64,000 nt of DNA from CAIWHR01 sp963846855. Its GTDB lineage: Bacteria; Pseudomonadota; Gammaproteobacteria; Burkholderiales; Casimicrobiaceae. The DNA lies in NCBI GenBank assembly GCA_963846855.1, contig CAWJXK010000008.1, forward strand, positions 1-64,000, in the 5' to 3' direction. Under the pieces are notes generated by a model that ran no database searches, had not been told where the DNA came from, and saw nothing but the letters and a program-made list of their open reading frames with translations. The stretch's first letter is position 1, and every line of letters starts with the position of its first letter. The position numbers and the translations under genes are program-made. Below, in pieces: positions 48,815 through 58,195 of this stretch.

Positions 48815-49132
48815 ATGAGCATTCAGGACATCATCAGCGAGCAGGTCAAGTCCAAACGCGTCGTGCTGTATATGAAGGGCACGCCGCAGGTTCCCCAATG
48901 CGGATTCTCGGCGACCGCCGTCGAGATCCTCAGGCGTTGCGGAGTGTCGGATTTTCTCGCCGTCGACGTCCTCGCTGACGACGCGATCCGCCAGGGCATC
49001 AAGGATTACTCGAACTGGCCCACGGTTCCCCAGCTCTATGTAAACGGCGAGTTCGTCGGCGGCTGCGACATCATGCGTGAGATGTTCCAGTCCGGGGAAT
49101 TGCAGCCGGTGCTGTCGAAACAGGCGGCGTAG
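48815..49132 (+). CDS. grxD: Monothiol glutaredoxin (Grx4 family)
   Basis: A 105-aa cytoplasmic protein with the monothiol active site CGFS (residues 30-33, in PQCGFSATA), a glutathione-binding segment WPTVPQLYVNGEFVGGCDI and family-typical length. It shuttles [2Fe-2S] clusters, often with BolA-type partners. The start follows AAAGGAGCAACCCC, a strong ribosome-binding site. It lies directly downstream of the intergenic repeat cluster. Confidence 0.92.
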   Translation: MSIQDIISEQVKSKRVVLYMKGTPQVPQCGFSATAVEILRRCGVSDFLAVDVLADDAIRQGIKDYSNWPTVPQLYVNGEFVGGCDIMREMFQSGELQPVLSKQAA

Positions 49133-49390
49133 TCCGCCGCCTCGCCGGGGCCGGCGTTCCTGGCGCCGGCGCGGCGGCCACGCGCTCAAGGCCCGCGATA
49201 AGCCGCCGCAAAACGCGCCAATTCGGCGCTGTCCGTATCGGAGACCGCGGCATAGCTCATGTCGCCATCGCTCCGCGCGATCACGTTGAAGCCTCGAATC
49301 GTTGTCTCGCGCCCGGGTCGCGGCTGAGAACGCCTGCCCGCCGCGCCTGCCGCCCGCGAGCCGGCAAGCGGTGCCGCGTCTCGCGGCGCG

Positions 49391-49920
49391 TCAGTTGTAG
49401 GTGACCGTTCCTGCGACGATATCCTGATATGTGCCCGCGGTCGGCAGCGAGCCGACCGGGCCCATCGCGCCGGCCACGGTGAATGTGGCGATCCTGGGTC
49501 GGCGCAAGATGATATGAGTTGCATCGTTCCCGAGGCGGTGACCGTCCCGCCGGAGCCGTCGCCCCAGACGTTGGTATTGAGTATGGCCGGAACCGTGCCG
49601 AGATAGAGGTTGTAGGGCAGCGTGTCCGGCGGCGCGCCGACGTGCGTCAGGCGTCGCTGCACGTAGCTGCCAGCGCCCGTCGACAGCGTCGCGGTGAAGT
49701 CCACGTTGTCCGCGCCGCCACTGGTGAGCGTGCACGTTATCGTCATCGTTGTCGACGACGTGATCTGGCTGCCGGTATAGGCGCCGAAACTCAGGTTTCC
49801 GATGCCGACGGTGCACGTGTGCACCGCATGCGCCGAAGCGGCGAACGCGATGCACGCGATGCCGAGCGCCGCGCGTGCCGCGCCAAGGGTCCGACTGCGA
49901 TCAAGGGACATCCAAGGCAT
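49391..49920 (-). CDS. Spore-coat-U-domain pilus subunit, possible tip adhesin; one frameshift
   Basis: A protein of about 176 aa in two frames. The start at 49920 (MPWMSLDRSR) gives a signal peptide (ALGIACIAFAASAHA) before a single spore-coat-U domain (CTVGIGNLSFGAYTGSQITSST). Near 49500 the frame changes, and the domain ends as TFTVAGAMGPVGSLPTAGTY, VTYN. It is the last gene of the minus-strand pilus operon, 5 bp past the usher stop. By position it matches the CsuE-like tip subunit of Csu pili, though that protein usually has two domains. Start 49911 is an alternative. Confidence 0.7.
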
Positions 49921-49925
49921 CTCTC

Positions 49926-52409
49926 CTAGTGCAATGCGCAGGCGAACGGACCGAGGTCCGCGACCGGCGAAGCGGTCTTCGCGAGCGCCACCGACACCCG
50001 GCACGACTTGCCGTGCCAGGTGACATCGATATCCTGTTCATCACCGAGATCGGTAATGTAAACCTCTCCGCCCATTGCCACCGGATACGGCTCGGCGCGG
50101 CCCGCAACGCGCGCAACAGCGCCGGCCGGCATCGGCGTGCCATCCGCCTGCGTCAGCCGGATCAGTGCGTTGCGCTCGCGGTGCGACTCGAAGCGGATGA
50201 CGATTCCGGTGCGGTCGAGCAGAACGACCTTCTGCACCGTCCGCCCCATCGTCGAATCCAGAGGAATCGTCGTCGGATCGATCGCGACGTTGATCGGCGT
50301 GTACGACGGCAGTCGGGGCAGGATCAGCGTTCCGTCGGCACCCGTGAGACCCACGTCGTTGTTTTCCTGCAGCACGCGGGCGCCCGCGACGTCGCCGACG
50401 GAAACGAGCGCAAAGCTCTGGTCGATTGGCGGTGCGAGGAATGCGTGCCCGCCGACGAGACCGATGCCACCCGATACCGCTCCCCGCACCGCGCTCTGGC
50501 CATTCGCGTGCGATGCGTCGACCGCGTAGCGCCCGTATTTGCCCCAGTACGCGGCGCCGCCGGTGTAGTTGTCGTCGGTCTGCGCGTGGAGATAATAGCC
50601 CCAGCCCTCGCCGACCGGGTTGGGATGCTGCAGGTCGAGCGTGCCGTAACTCGTCGACTGCGTGTCCCCCCGGTTGCTCTGGCCGCCGAGCGTCATGGTC
50701 GTGTCGGACGGACCCGTGCTCGTCGTGCCGAACGGGAGCGTATAGAGCGCGAGGAGCTGCGTCTGGTCGGACAGGCCGGAGGAGCGCGACGCCGACAGCG
50801 TCAGATATCCGTAGCGGCCGAGGCCGACCGAATACGACGCGGTGTAGATGTTGAGCGTTCCTGTCTGCGAGTCGTGCGTCGGGCTCTGCGGAATCGAATC
50901 GCGGAAGCGCTGCCCGCTCCAGATCAGCGCCAGCGATCCGGCCTCACCGGGCAATGCCACATTGAATGACGCGCGCGTCATCTGCGCTTCCTGCACCGGG
51001 GTGTCGCCGATCTCCCGATAGTTCGGCGTCGCCCAGGTCGACTCGACGGCAAAGCTCGCGAGATCCGCCTGCCGGCTGAAACCCAGCAGGAATCGCTCGC
51101 CGGATCCCGTTGCGCCGATGACGTCGCCGGTGGTGCTGCTGGCAGCGATGCCGGCGCTCAGGACGCCCAGATATCCGACGACATAATCTGCGCCGACGCC
51201 GGCGCCGCGCACATTGTTGTCGCCTTCGGCGCGCGCCTGTACGGTCAGCACATCGGTGAGCCCGTAACGGTAGTAGGCCGATCCGATGAATCCCTGGTAG
51301 TCGGCGTTTTTCAACCCGTAGTCGAATCGCTCGGATCCGGCGCTCAACGAGAACTCGGAAAGACCGGGCTTCAGCAGCTGGCTCGTGACGTAGAAGGGCT
51401 GCGTGATCACCTGCTGCTGGCCGAGCGCGTTGGTGATCACGACCTGCAGCTCGCCCGCGCCGTTGAGCGCCGGCACGTTGGTGATCGCGAATGGCCCGGC
51501 CGGGACGTTCTGCGTCCCCATCCGCATATTGTTCGAATAGATCTCCGCGGCGGTCGGAATCGACGAAATGCCGGAGACGCTCAGCAGCGGGTACGTGACG
51601 TAGCCCGGCTGCAGTGCGTAGTTGGAGCTGTACTGCACGCCGCCGAAACGCACCGCGCGTCCCCACCAGCCGGGTGCCGTGATGGCATCGCCGACCCGCA
51701 GCGTGCGCAGCGTCGCGGGATCGTCCCAGCGCCAGCCGGCGTCGAGCAGCACGACGCTCTGCGCGCCGCCGTCGACCGCCGCGGCCGAATTTGCGAGAAA
51801 GCTGGCGCCGAACGTTCCGGCGGGGCCGAACGCGACCGCCTCGAACGCGCCGGCGATCGAGTTGGAAAGGCCGGTGCCGAAATTCTGGCCGCTCGTGCTC
51901 TGGCCATAGACTGTGTAATTCAGGAAGCCGCCCCACGCCGGCGTCTGCGGCAGCTGCGGCGCGGGAAGTCCGTATTGCAGTCGCGTCGCCGGCAGCAGAT
52001 CCGGATCGATGTCGAAGTCGAGTCGCTGCGCCTGCTCGGCGATTTTCGCCCGCACGCCGCGCATCGTCGAGAGCAGCACATACCGGCGGCCCTCGACCTG
52101 CGCGGTATCGCCGGCGCGCCATTCGAGCTTCAGCCGCGCGAGGGTTTCGGTGTCGACGAGAAGGCCCCTGGGATCACGCAGGACGAACGCGATCCCGGCT
52201 TCCGGCGTGCCATTGACGCTGATCGACAGGGCGGCGACTTCGGCCGCGGGTGCGGTCTGGCCGGCCGCGATCGGCTCAGGCGGCCGGGATGTTTCCGGAC
52301 CGGCCATCGCAACGACGGGAAGGCACATCGCCAGCCATACGGAGGCGAGCGCGGCGCGGCGGCATTTACGGTTTGCCAACGGGCACGGCAAGTTCGACCC
52401 GGCCGGCAT
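49926..52409 (-). CDS. Outer-membrane fimbrial usher
   Basis: A usher of about 827 aa. The start at 52409 (MPAGSNLPCPL) precedes a signal peptide (ASVWLAMCLPVVAMA) and overlaps the chaperone gene by 44 bp; a downstream TTG is an alternative. It has the N-terminal domain (PEAGIAFVLRDPRGLL), a 24-strand barrel (many Y-G-L, G-Y strands), the plug and C-terminal domains (TQADGTPMPAGAVARV and CRVSVALAK). It moves chaperone-bound pilins across the outer membrane and assembles them in order. The gene is intact despite frameshifts in the neighbouring pilins. Sequence features fit the archaic (Csu) group. Confidence 0.88.
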   Translation of the reverse strand: MPAGSNLPCPLANRKCRRAALASVWLAMCLPVVAMAGPETSRPPEPIAAGQTAPAAEVAALSISVNGTPEAGIAFVLRDPRGLLVDTETLARLKLEWRAGDTAQVEGRRYVLLSTMRGVRAKIAEQAQRLDFDIDPDLLPATRLQYGLPAPQLPQTPAWGGFLNYTVYGQSTSGQNFGTGLSNSIAGAFEAVAFGPAGTFGASFLANSAAAVDGGAQSVVLLDAGWRWDDPATLRTLRVGDAITAPGWWGRAVRFGGVQYSSNYALQPGYVTYPLLSVSGISSIPTAAEIYSNNMRMGTQNVPAGPFAITNVPALNGAGELQVVITNALGQQQVITQPFYVTSQLLKPGLSEFSLSAGSERFDYGLKNADYQGFIGSAYYRYGLTDVLTVQARAEGDNNVRGAGVGADYVVGYLGVLSAGIAASSTTGDVIGATGSGERFLLGFSRQADLASFAVESTWATPNYREIGDTPVQEAQMTRASFNVALPGEAGSLALIWSGQRFRDSIPQSPTHDSQTGTLNIYTASYSVGLGRYGYLTLSASRSSGLSDQTQLLALYTLPFGTTSTGPSDTTMTLGGQSNRGDTQSTSYGTLDLQHPNPVGEGWGYYLHAQTDDNYTGGAAYWGKYGRYAVDASHANGQSAVRGAVSGGIGLVGGHAFLAPPIDQSFALVSVGDVAGARVLQENNDVGLTGADGTLILPRLPSYTPINVAIDPTTIPLDSTMGRTVQKVVLLDRTGIVIRFESHRERNALIRLTQADGTPMPAGAVARVAGRAEPYPVAMGGEVYITDLGDEQDIDVTWHGKSCRVSVALAKTASPVADLGPFACALH

Positions 52410-53088
52410 TGCTTTGCGCTTCGACCCGCAACGGCGCGCCCGGGTGCAGCCGGTCTTTCGGCAGCGGAACGAATCGGGTTGCGCCCGGCAATACGACGAA
52501 GACGTCCTGCTCGACGAGTGTGTCCTGGCCTTGGGCGACGGTGAGCGGGGCAAGGCGGAGGTTCCCGGTGCCGTCGTTCGCGATGCGCAATCGCGTCAAG
52601 CCGTCGGGCCCGGCATCGGCGGTAAACGCCGGTTTCGGCGCAACCGGCGTCCGGATCGGCGCCACGTACATGGGAATGTTGAGATTGAGTGCGATGTGGA
52701 ACAGCGTACGATCGGCGGCCGATTCCTCGGCCTGCGGGACCTCGCGGAAGATGAGCCGGTAGGCCCCCTCCCTGTCCGCGGGCGGCGCGCCGCGCAACGC
52801 AATGCGCAGCACCTGCGCTGCGCCGGGCGCGATGGTGAAGATCGGCGGGCTCACGATGAATTCGCGTGTCTCGGCGTACACGTCGTCACCTTCGGGCTGC
52901 GTCCAGCCGTAGGCCTGGACCTGAATCGTCACCGGGGCGTCGCCGGCGTTGTTGACGGTGACGACCGCCGTGGGGGCGGCAGCCGAAAGTTCAACCCGCA
53001 TCGGGGTCAATCCGAAAGTCGCGGCTGCGGCGTCGAGCGAAAAGGCCAGCAGCGCCGCCGCAGCCCACGAAACGATCCTCGATCCCAT
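52366..53088 (-). CDS. Periplasmic pilus-assembly chaperone
   Basis: A 240-aa PapD-like chaperone. It has a signal peptide (residues 1-22, ending LDAAAA) and an Ig-like fold with LTPMRVELSA strand A1, VNNAGDAPVTIQVQAY, SPPIFTIAPGAAQVLRI and the strand-donating motif RLIFREVP (G1). It captures pilin subunits and passes them to the usher. The gene is overlapped by the usher start at its 3' end, and follows the pilin gene at 53104 by 15 bp. It is intact. Confidence 0.9.
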   Translation of the reverse strand: MGSRIVSWAAAALLAFSLDAAAATFGLTPMRVELSAAAPTAVVTVNNAGDAPVTIQVQAYGWTQPEGDDVYAETREFIVSPPIFTIAPGAAQVLRIALRGAPPADREGAYRLIFREVPQAEESAADRTLFHIALNLNIPMYVAPIRTPVAPKPAFTADAGPDGLTRLRIANDGTGNLRLAPLTVAQGQDTLVEQDVFVVLPGATRFVPLPKDRLHPGAPLRVEAQSNAGRVELAVPVGKP

Positions 53089-53103
53089 CGCCCGCCCGTT
53101 GCC

Positions 53104-53754
53104 TCAGTTATAAGTCGCGGTGACCCGCACGGTATCCGAGTAGTTTCCGGCTGGAGGAAACTGTCCCGCCGGAATGGATGCGCAAATGTTGATCAGCTTC
53201 GGCCCGCCCGTGGTCGTGAACAGCGACGTGGCCACGATCCGATTCGCATTGTTCCATTCCGGTCCCGCGCCGGCGACCGGACAGGTGTCAAATGTAGCAC
53301 CGGTGGGTCGGTCGATCTTGTAATTCAGAAAGCTGGCGGAAACGGGATCGCGCATCCGCTTCTGGGTTCCGGCGGCATGCGATCCGTTGTTGAGAGAGAC
53401 CCGCGACACCGTCGCGCCCTTGTTGCACGTCAGCGTGACCCGGCCGGCCGTGTTGGCGACCGCGACTCCGGCGTTTACCGTGCCGAACGCCACGTTGGTT
53501 GCGGATACGGTGCAAAACGTGGCGAGTGTCGCCGCCACGCTAAAATTCGCCGGGCCCGCCGTCGCCGCATTGGCCGTGCCCATGGGCAGCCAAAGCGCAA
53601 TGGCGAAGCTGGCGGCGGCAATGCGTGCGGTGCGGGCGCCGAGGGCGAGCACCGCCCCGGCCCGAGCCGATCCGAGTCCCATGGCGATCAACGCATCGTG
53701 GCCCCGCGAATCCGGCAGCGCTTGATCTGCCGGGTTCGCGCCAGCCGGATGCAT
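53104..53754 (-). CDS. Spore-coat-U-domain pilin subunit
   Basis: A 216-aa pilin of the spore-coat-U family. Signal peptide core is ASFAIALWLPMGTANA. The domain has AATLATFCTVSATNVAFGTV, LTCNKGATVSRVSL and the C-terminal strand YSDTVRVTATYN. It resembles the adjacent pilin at 53754-54299. The ATG at 53754 overlaps the upstream stop (TGATG), but an ATG at 53682 (MGLGSARAG) would give a more normal signal peptide. It belongs to the Csu-like pilus operon, and the two cysteines fit the domain disulfide. Confidence 0.8.
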   Translation of the reverse strand: MHPAGANPADQALPDSRGHDALIAMGLGSARAGAVLALGARTARIAAASFAIALWLPMGTANAATAGPANFSVAATLATFCTVSATNVAFGTVNAGVAVANTAGRVTLTCNKGATVSRVSLNNGSHAAGTQKRMRDPVSASFLNYKIDRPTGATFDTCPVAGAGPEWNNANRIVATSLFTTTGGPKLINICASIPAGQFPPAGNYSDTVRVTATYN

Positions 53755-54299
53755 CAGTTATACGTCGCCGTGACGGACACCGTATCCGAGTAGCTGCCGG
53801 CTGATGGGAACTGTCCGGCGGGAATGGATGCGCAGATGTTGATCAGCTTCGCGCCGCCCGTCGCCGTGAAGAGCGGGGTCGCGACGATGTCCGCTGGCGT
53901 TCCATTCCGGACCCGCGCCAGCGGCGGGGCAGCGTATTGAATGCGGCGCCCGTGGGCTTGTCGATGTTGTAGCTGAGGAAGTCGCCGCTGACGCCATCCT
54001 TCATGCGCTTCTGCGTGCCGACGGCGTTCGAGCCGTCGCTGAGAGACGACGACGAGACCGTGGCGCCCTTGTTGCAGGTCAGCGTCACGCGTGCTCGCGG
54101 TATTGGTCGCGGCCGCGCCGGCGTTGACCGAACCGAACACGACATTCGCGGCCGACACCGTGCAGAAGTTCGCGACGGTGGCCGTGACATTGAAATTCGA
54201 CGGGCCGGCGGTCAGCGGCTTGCGCGGCGCCCAGCGGGAAGGGCAAGCGCCACGGCGGCTGCGACGGATGCAATACGGGGGGTCCAATACTGTCGACAT
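53754..54299 (-). pseudogene. Spore-coat-U-domain pilin subunit, multiple frameshifts
   Basis: The first gene of the pilus operon, start at 54299 (preceded by AAAGGAATGGTC). Three frames are needed to read it: RIASVAAAVALALP for the signal, then FNVTATVANFCTVSAANVVF, LTCNKGATVSSSSLSDGS and KLINICASIPAGQF, YSDTVSVTATYN to the stop. The product would be like the pilin at 53104. The pieces are complete in protein sense, so decay by mutation is less likely than a run of sequence errors. If true, it would be an inactivated copy with the next pilin still working. Confidence 0.7.
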
Positions 54300-54305
54300 G
54301 ACCAT

Positions 54306-54747
54306 TCCTTTTACTTGGTTATCAAAGAGTTGCATTGTTAGGGCCCAAGAGCGATACACCACTCTTGCCCTAGGCCACCCTCTTAAAGCAAGCCTCATGC
54401 CATCATGCCCGCTGCGATCGCAAGCCAACGAATTTTCCCAGTAACCTCACCTGCTAGATGCGACAAGTCGACGCAGCGTCATCGCGATGACGCGGTTGCG
54501 TCAATCTTGGCGAGGGAGGTCACACTCGCCTGGATGAAACAACTATTCGATGCCGGAGCGCCTCGCGCGACGCGCAAGCTTCAGAAACTGGACTGAATCT
54601 CATTCGCGTGCTCGTGGGCGGGGCATGGTTCTTGCGATTCAATGCTGGTATCGCAATACCGCGGTGCCGCGATGATGTGGCAGCGCGCGCAGCGGATACG
54701 TGCCGAACGCTCTCACCGAACAACCACCATCAGACGTCACGACGCAT
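54306..54747. other. Divergent promoter region of the pilus operon
   Basis: A 442-bp gap between the first pilin gene and the MshEN-type gene. No gene is supported. It probably contains the pilus promoter (minus) and that of the gene at 54748 (plus). I could not define -10/-35 elements with confidence. Confidence 0.5.
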
Positions 54748-55767
54748 ATGCAGCACACCAGGGTCAAGTATTTCGCGAATCGATTCCGTGATCGTCGCAA
54801 GGAACCGCGCGAGCTCGCGGCCGATCTAATTCGGTCGCTGGAGCTTGAGCCGGCCGATCGGCGCTGGGTCGAGGCCCTCTGCTCGCGATGGAGCGGGTTG
54901 CGCGATGTGCTTGCGTCGGCCGCCGGGCCGCGCGAGCCGATCGGCGAGCTTCTCGTCGCGGCTGGCCGTATCACGCGCGGGCAACTCGACGAGGCACTCG
55001 CCGCGCAGCGCGGCGCCGGGACCAAGCTAGGAGAAATCCTGGTGGCCAATGGATGGCTGACCGAAACGGAACTGCGCGCGCTGCTCGCGTTCCAGAAGCG
55101 CCTCGGGAAGACGGGTGCCAGTCGCGCGGGCCCGATGCAACTCGGGAACCTGCTGATTGCCACAGGCGCCATTACCCCGGAGCAGCTCGAATTCGCGCTG
55201 CTCCATCAGCGCCAATCCAACCAGCGTCTGGGCGACGCCCTCGTCAGCCGGGGTTACGCAACGGAACACCAGGTCGCACAGGGGTTGCGGCTGCAACGAA
55301 CGATGCTCGAAGTGGCGCTTGCGGTCCTGCTGACGCTCACCGCGCAACCCGCGGTGGCGGGTACCGCGGCGGGCGGCTCCGCGCATGCGATGATCGGGCT
55401 CTCCGCCACCGTGCTTCCGTATCACCGGCTCGAGGTGCTGCGTCAGGTTTCCACGCTGAACGTGACCCGGTCCGATATCGAGCGCGGCTACGTCGATGTT
55501 CCGGCCGGTACATCGCTGCGCGCGCGGTCCAACGATCGCCAGGGCATGACCGTTAACTTCGACGCGCGCGCGAACGTTTTCGAGCGCGTGACGGTCGCCG
55601 GGCTCGGCAAGCCGCTCGATCTCGGCGCGGGAGGCGGTGCCGCGCACTACGCCTATGTCGGGCGCGAGATGGCGCTGGAGCTGAGCTACCGGTTCTACCT
55701 CGCGGCCGGGATTCCGCCGGGAAGCTACCCCTGGCCGCTGCAGATCTCGTCATCCATCACGTATTGA
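54748..55767 (+). CDS. Membrane protein with two MshEN-type domains and an outer domain
   Basis: A 339-aa protein with an odd layout. Residues 61-116 and 130-183 are two MshEN-type (GspE N-terminal) domains. Each has paired motifs such as IGELLVAAGRITRGQLDEAL, KLGEILVANGWLTETELRAL, QLGNLLIATGAITPEQLEFA and RLGDALVSRGYATEHQVAQG. A single hydrophobic helix follows (186-205), then about 130 residues predicted to lie outside the cytoplasm, with beta-strand character (VSTLNVTRSDIERGYVDVPAGT, YSYRFYLAAGIPPG-like end). In type II secretion and type IV pilus ATPases this domain binds cyclic-di-GMP. Here only one of the four motifs keeps the R-L-G start, so binding may be lost. An upstream GTG at 54700 is an alternative start. 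It may regulate the adjacent pili. Confidence 0.7.
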   Translation: MQHTRVKYFANRFRDRRKEPRELAADLIRSLELEPADRRWVEALCSRWSGLRDVLASAAGPREPIGELLVAAGRITRGQLDEALAAQRGAGTKLGEILVANGWLTETELRALLAFQKRLGKTGASRAGPMQLGNLLIATGAITPEQLEFALLHQRQSNQRLGDALVSRGYATEHQVAQGLRLQRTMLEVALAVLLTLTAQPAVAGTAAGGSAHAMIGLSATVLPYHRLEVLRQVSTLNVTRSDIERGYVDVPAGTSLRARSNDRQGMTVNFDARANVFERVTVAGLGKPLDLGAGGGAAHYAYVGREMALELSYRFYLAAGIPPGSYPWPLQISSSITY

Positions 55768-55800
55768 GCCGCGACGGACGCGCCTTGACTCCGCGCGGCG

Positions 55801-57942
55801 TCAGGTCCGCGCGCGGTGGATCCGCCGCACTCCGGGAACACGCTTCAGCGCACGCATCACCTGGGCGAGGTGGCGCCGGTCCCTCACCTGAACGCTGAAG
55901 AACATCGCCAGGACCTCGCCGCCGTCGGGGCGCTCCATCGAGACGTTGTCGATGTTGCCGTCGGCGTCGGCGATCGCGGTCGCGAGATCGGCAAGCATGC
56001 CGCGCCGATCTTCGACCAGCAGGCGGATACCGGCGTCGAACACGCCCTGGATGTCGCGCGCCCATTCGACGTCGATCAGCTGGTCGGGATCCGGGCGCTG
56101 CTTGCGCAGCGTGACGCAGTCGCGCGTATGCACCAGCAGGCCGTGACCCTTGCGGAACTGGCCGACGACGCTGTCGCCGGGAATCGGACGGCAGCATCTC
56201 GCATACTGGATCGCGACGCCCTCGACTCCGCGCAGCGTCAACGCCCCGGTCTTCGACGGCGTTGGCGAAACCGCGGGCGTGGATTCTTCCCCGTCCTTGC
56301 CCGGCGTGCGCGTCAGCGCCTGCGCGACGACGAAGGAAAGTCGCTTGCCGAGCCCGATGTCGGCGAGAATCTCGAGCTGGCTTTTCGCGCCGTATTCCTT
56401 CTGCAGCGCCTCCCAGCGCTCCCAGCGGACGGATTCCGGCGCCATCTTGAGCGTCGCAAGCGCCTGCGTCAGCAGCCGCTCGCCCAGCGCGGCCGACTCC
56501 TTCTGCTGCAGGCCCTTCAGGAAATGGCGGATGCGCGAGCGCGCCTTGCCGGTGCCGACGAACGACAGCCACGACGGATTGGGGCGCGCCGTCGGCGAGG
56601 TGAGGATCTCGACGTGGTCGCCGTTCTTCAGCTCGGTGCGCAGCGGCAGGAACTCGTAGTTGATCCGCGCAGCGACGCAGTGATGGCCGATGTCGGTGTG
56701 GACCGCGTACGCGAAATCGACGGCGGTGGCCCCGCGCGGCAGCGCCATGATCTTGCCCTTGGGCGTGAACACGTAGATCTCGTCGGGGAAGAGGTCGCCC
56801 TTGATGTTCTCGAGGAATTCCTTCGAGTCGCCTGACTCCGACTGGATCTCGAGCAGGCTCTGCAGCCAGCGGTGTGTCTCGCGCTGCGCTTCCGCGAGGT
56901 CGAGCGTTCCGCCGGACTTGTAGAGCCAGTGCGCGGCCACGCCCGCCTCGGCGATCCGGTGCATGTCGTGCGTGCGGATCTGCGCCTCGAGCGGCGTGCC
57001 GAACGGGCCGAATAGCGTCGTGTGCAGCGACTGGTAGCTGTTGGCCTTCGGGATCGCGACGTAGTCCTTGAACTTCCCGGGAATCGGCTTGTAGAGGCTG
57101 TGCAGCACGCCGAGCGCCGCGTAGCAGGCGGTCCGGTCCGGCACGAGCACGCGAATGCCGTAGATGTCGAACACCTGCGCGAACGTGTAGTGCTTCTCGC
57201 GCATCTTCTTGTACACCGAGTAGATCGTCTTCTCGCGGCCGCTGACGATCGCGGTGATGTTCGCCTTGGCGAAGCCCTCGCGGATGACGTCGAGCAGCCG
57301 GTTCATGACCTCGCGCCGGTTGCCGCGCGCCGCCTTGATCGCCGCCGCGAGGATGCGGTAGCGCATCGGGTTGATGTGCTTGAAGGCGAGGTCCTGCAGC
57401 TCCAGGAAGAGCGCGTTCAGGCCGAGCCGGTTCGCGATCGGCGCGTAGATCTCGAGCGTCTCGCGCGCGATGCGGCGCCGGTGCGTGGGCGCCATCGCAT
57501 CGAGCGTTCGCATGTTGTGCAGGCGGTCGGCGAGCTTGATCAGGATGACGCGGACGTCCTGCGCCATCGCCAGCAGCATCTTGCGGAAGCTCTCGGCCTG
57601 CGCGTCCTCGCGCGACGTGAACTCGATCTGGTCGAGCTTGGAGACGCCGTCGACCATGTCGGCGACCGGCTGGCCGAACGAGGTCTCGATCTCGGCCTTG
57701 GTGACGGTGGTGTCCTCCATCACGTCGTGGAGGAGGGCGGCGGCGAGCCCCTGCGCGTCGATCCGCCACTGCGACAGGATGCTCGCGACCGCGAGCGGGT
57801 GCGTGATGTATGGCTCGCCGGACTTCCTGAATTGGCCGCGGTGGGCCGAATCCGAGAACTGGAACGCGCGCTCGACGAGCGCGACGTCAGGCGGCGGCAG
57901 GTAATTGCCGAGGTGTCGGGTGAACTCCGCTATTTCCGACAT
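55801..57942 (-). CDS. spoT: Bifunctional (p)ppGpp synthase/hydrolase
   Basis: A 713-aa cytoplasmic protein. The N-terminal HD hydrolase has HDVMED and KLADRLHNMRTL. The synthetase domain has SGREKTIYSVYKKMREKH and SLYKPIPGKFKDYVAIPKANSYQSLHTT; the KFKD segment falls at the R-x-K-D position seen in bifunctional enzymes. TGS (about 388-450, VFTPKGKIMALPRGATAVDFAYAVHTDIGHH) and ACT domains follow. Both activities look intact. It is in the usual minus-strand order with rpoZ, gmk and yicC upstream. Confidence 0.93.
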   Translation of the reverse strand: MSEIAEFTRHLGNYLPPPDVALVERAFQFSDSAHRGQFRKSGEPYITHPLAVASILSQWRIDAQGLAAALLHDVMEDTTVTKAEIETSFGQPVADMVDGVSKLDQIEFTSREDAQAESFRKMLLAMAQDVRVILIKLADRLHNMRTLDAMAPTHRRRIARETLEIYAPIANRLGLNALFLELQDLAFKHINPMRYRILAAAIKAARGNRREVMNRLLDVIREGFAKANITAIVSGREKTIYSVYKKMREKHYTFAQVFDIYGIRVLVPDRTACYAALGVLHSLYKPIPGKFKDYVAIPKANSYQSLHTTLFGPFGTPLEAQIRTHDMHRIAEAGVAAHWLYKSGGTLDLAEAQRETHRWLQSLLEIQSESGDSKEFLENIKGDLFPDEIYVFTPKGKIMALPRGATAVDFAYAVHTDIGHHCVAARINYEFLPLRTELKNGDHVEILTSPTARPNPSWLSFVGTGKARSRIRHFLKGLQQKESAALGERLLTQALATLKMAPESVRWERWEALQKEYGAKSQLEILADIGLGKRLSFVVAQALTRTPGKDGEESTPAVSPTPSKTGALTLRGVEGVAIQYARCCRPIPGDSVVGQFRKGHGLLVHTRDCVTLRKQRPDPDQLIDVEWARDIQGVFDAGIRLLVEDRRGMLADLATAIADADGNIDNVSMERPDGGEVLAMFFSVQVRDRRHLAQVMRALKRVPGVRRIHRART

Positions 57943-57980
57943 GCCTCATCAGGGCTGACCGGGCGAACAGACCCTGTGCG

Positions 57981-58187
57981 TCAGCTCTGCGCCTTCAGCA
58001 GCATTTCGATGCCGACCTTGCCGGCCGCGATCTCGCGGAGCGCAATCACCGTCGGCTTGTCGCGGTCCTGCTCGACCAGCGCCGCCGATCCGGCGCTGAT
58101 CTGACGCGCCCGGTTGGTCGCCGCGAGCGTCAGCTCGAAGCGGTTGGGAATCTTGTCGAGACAGTCTTCGATCGTGATGCGTGCCAT
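57981..58187 (-). CDS. rpoZ: RNA polymerase omega subunit
   Basis: A 68-aa subunit that helps assemble the beta' subunit and supports ppGpp binding. It has the family start MARITIEDCLDKIPNRFELTL, then ATNRARQI and VIALREIAAGKV. It is transcribed just upstream of spoT and 8 bp after gmk, the usual arrangement. The start at 58187 gives the family length. Confidence 0.95.
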   Translation of the reverse strand: MARITIEDCLDKIPNRFELTLAATNRARQISAGSAALVEQDRDKPTVIALREIAAGKVGIEMLLKAQS

Positions 58188-58195
58188 GGTCGCCT

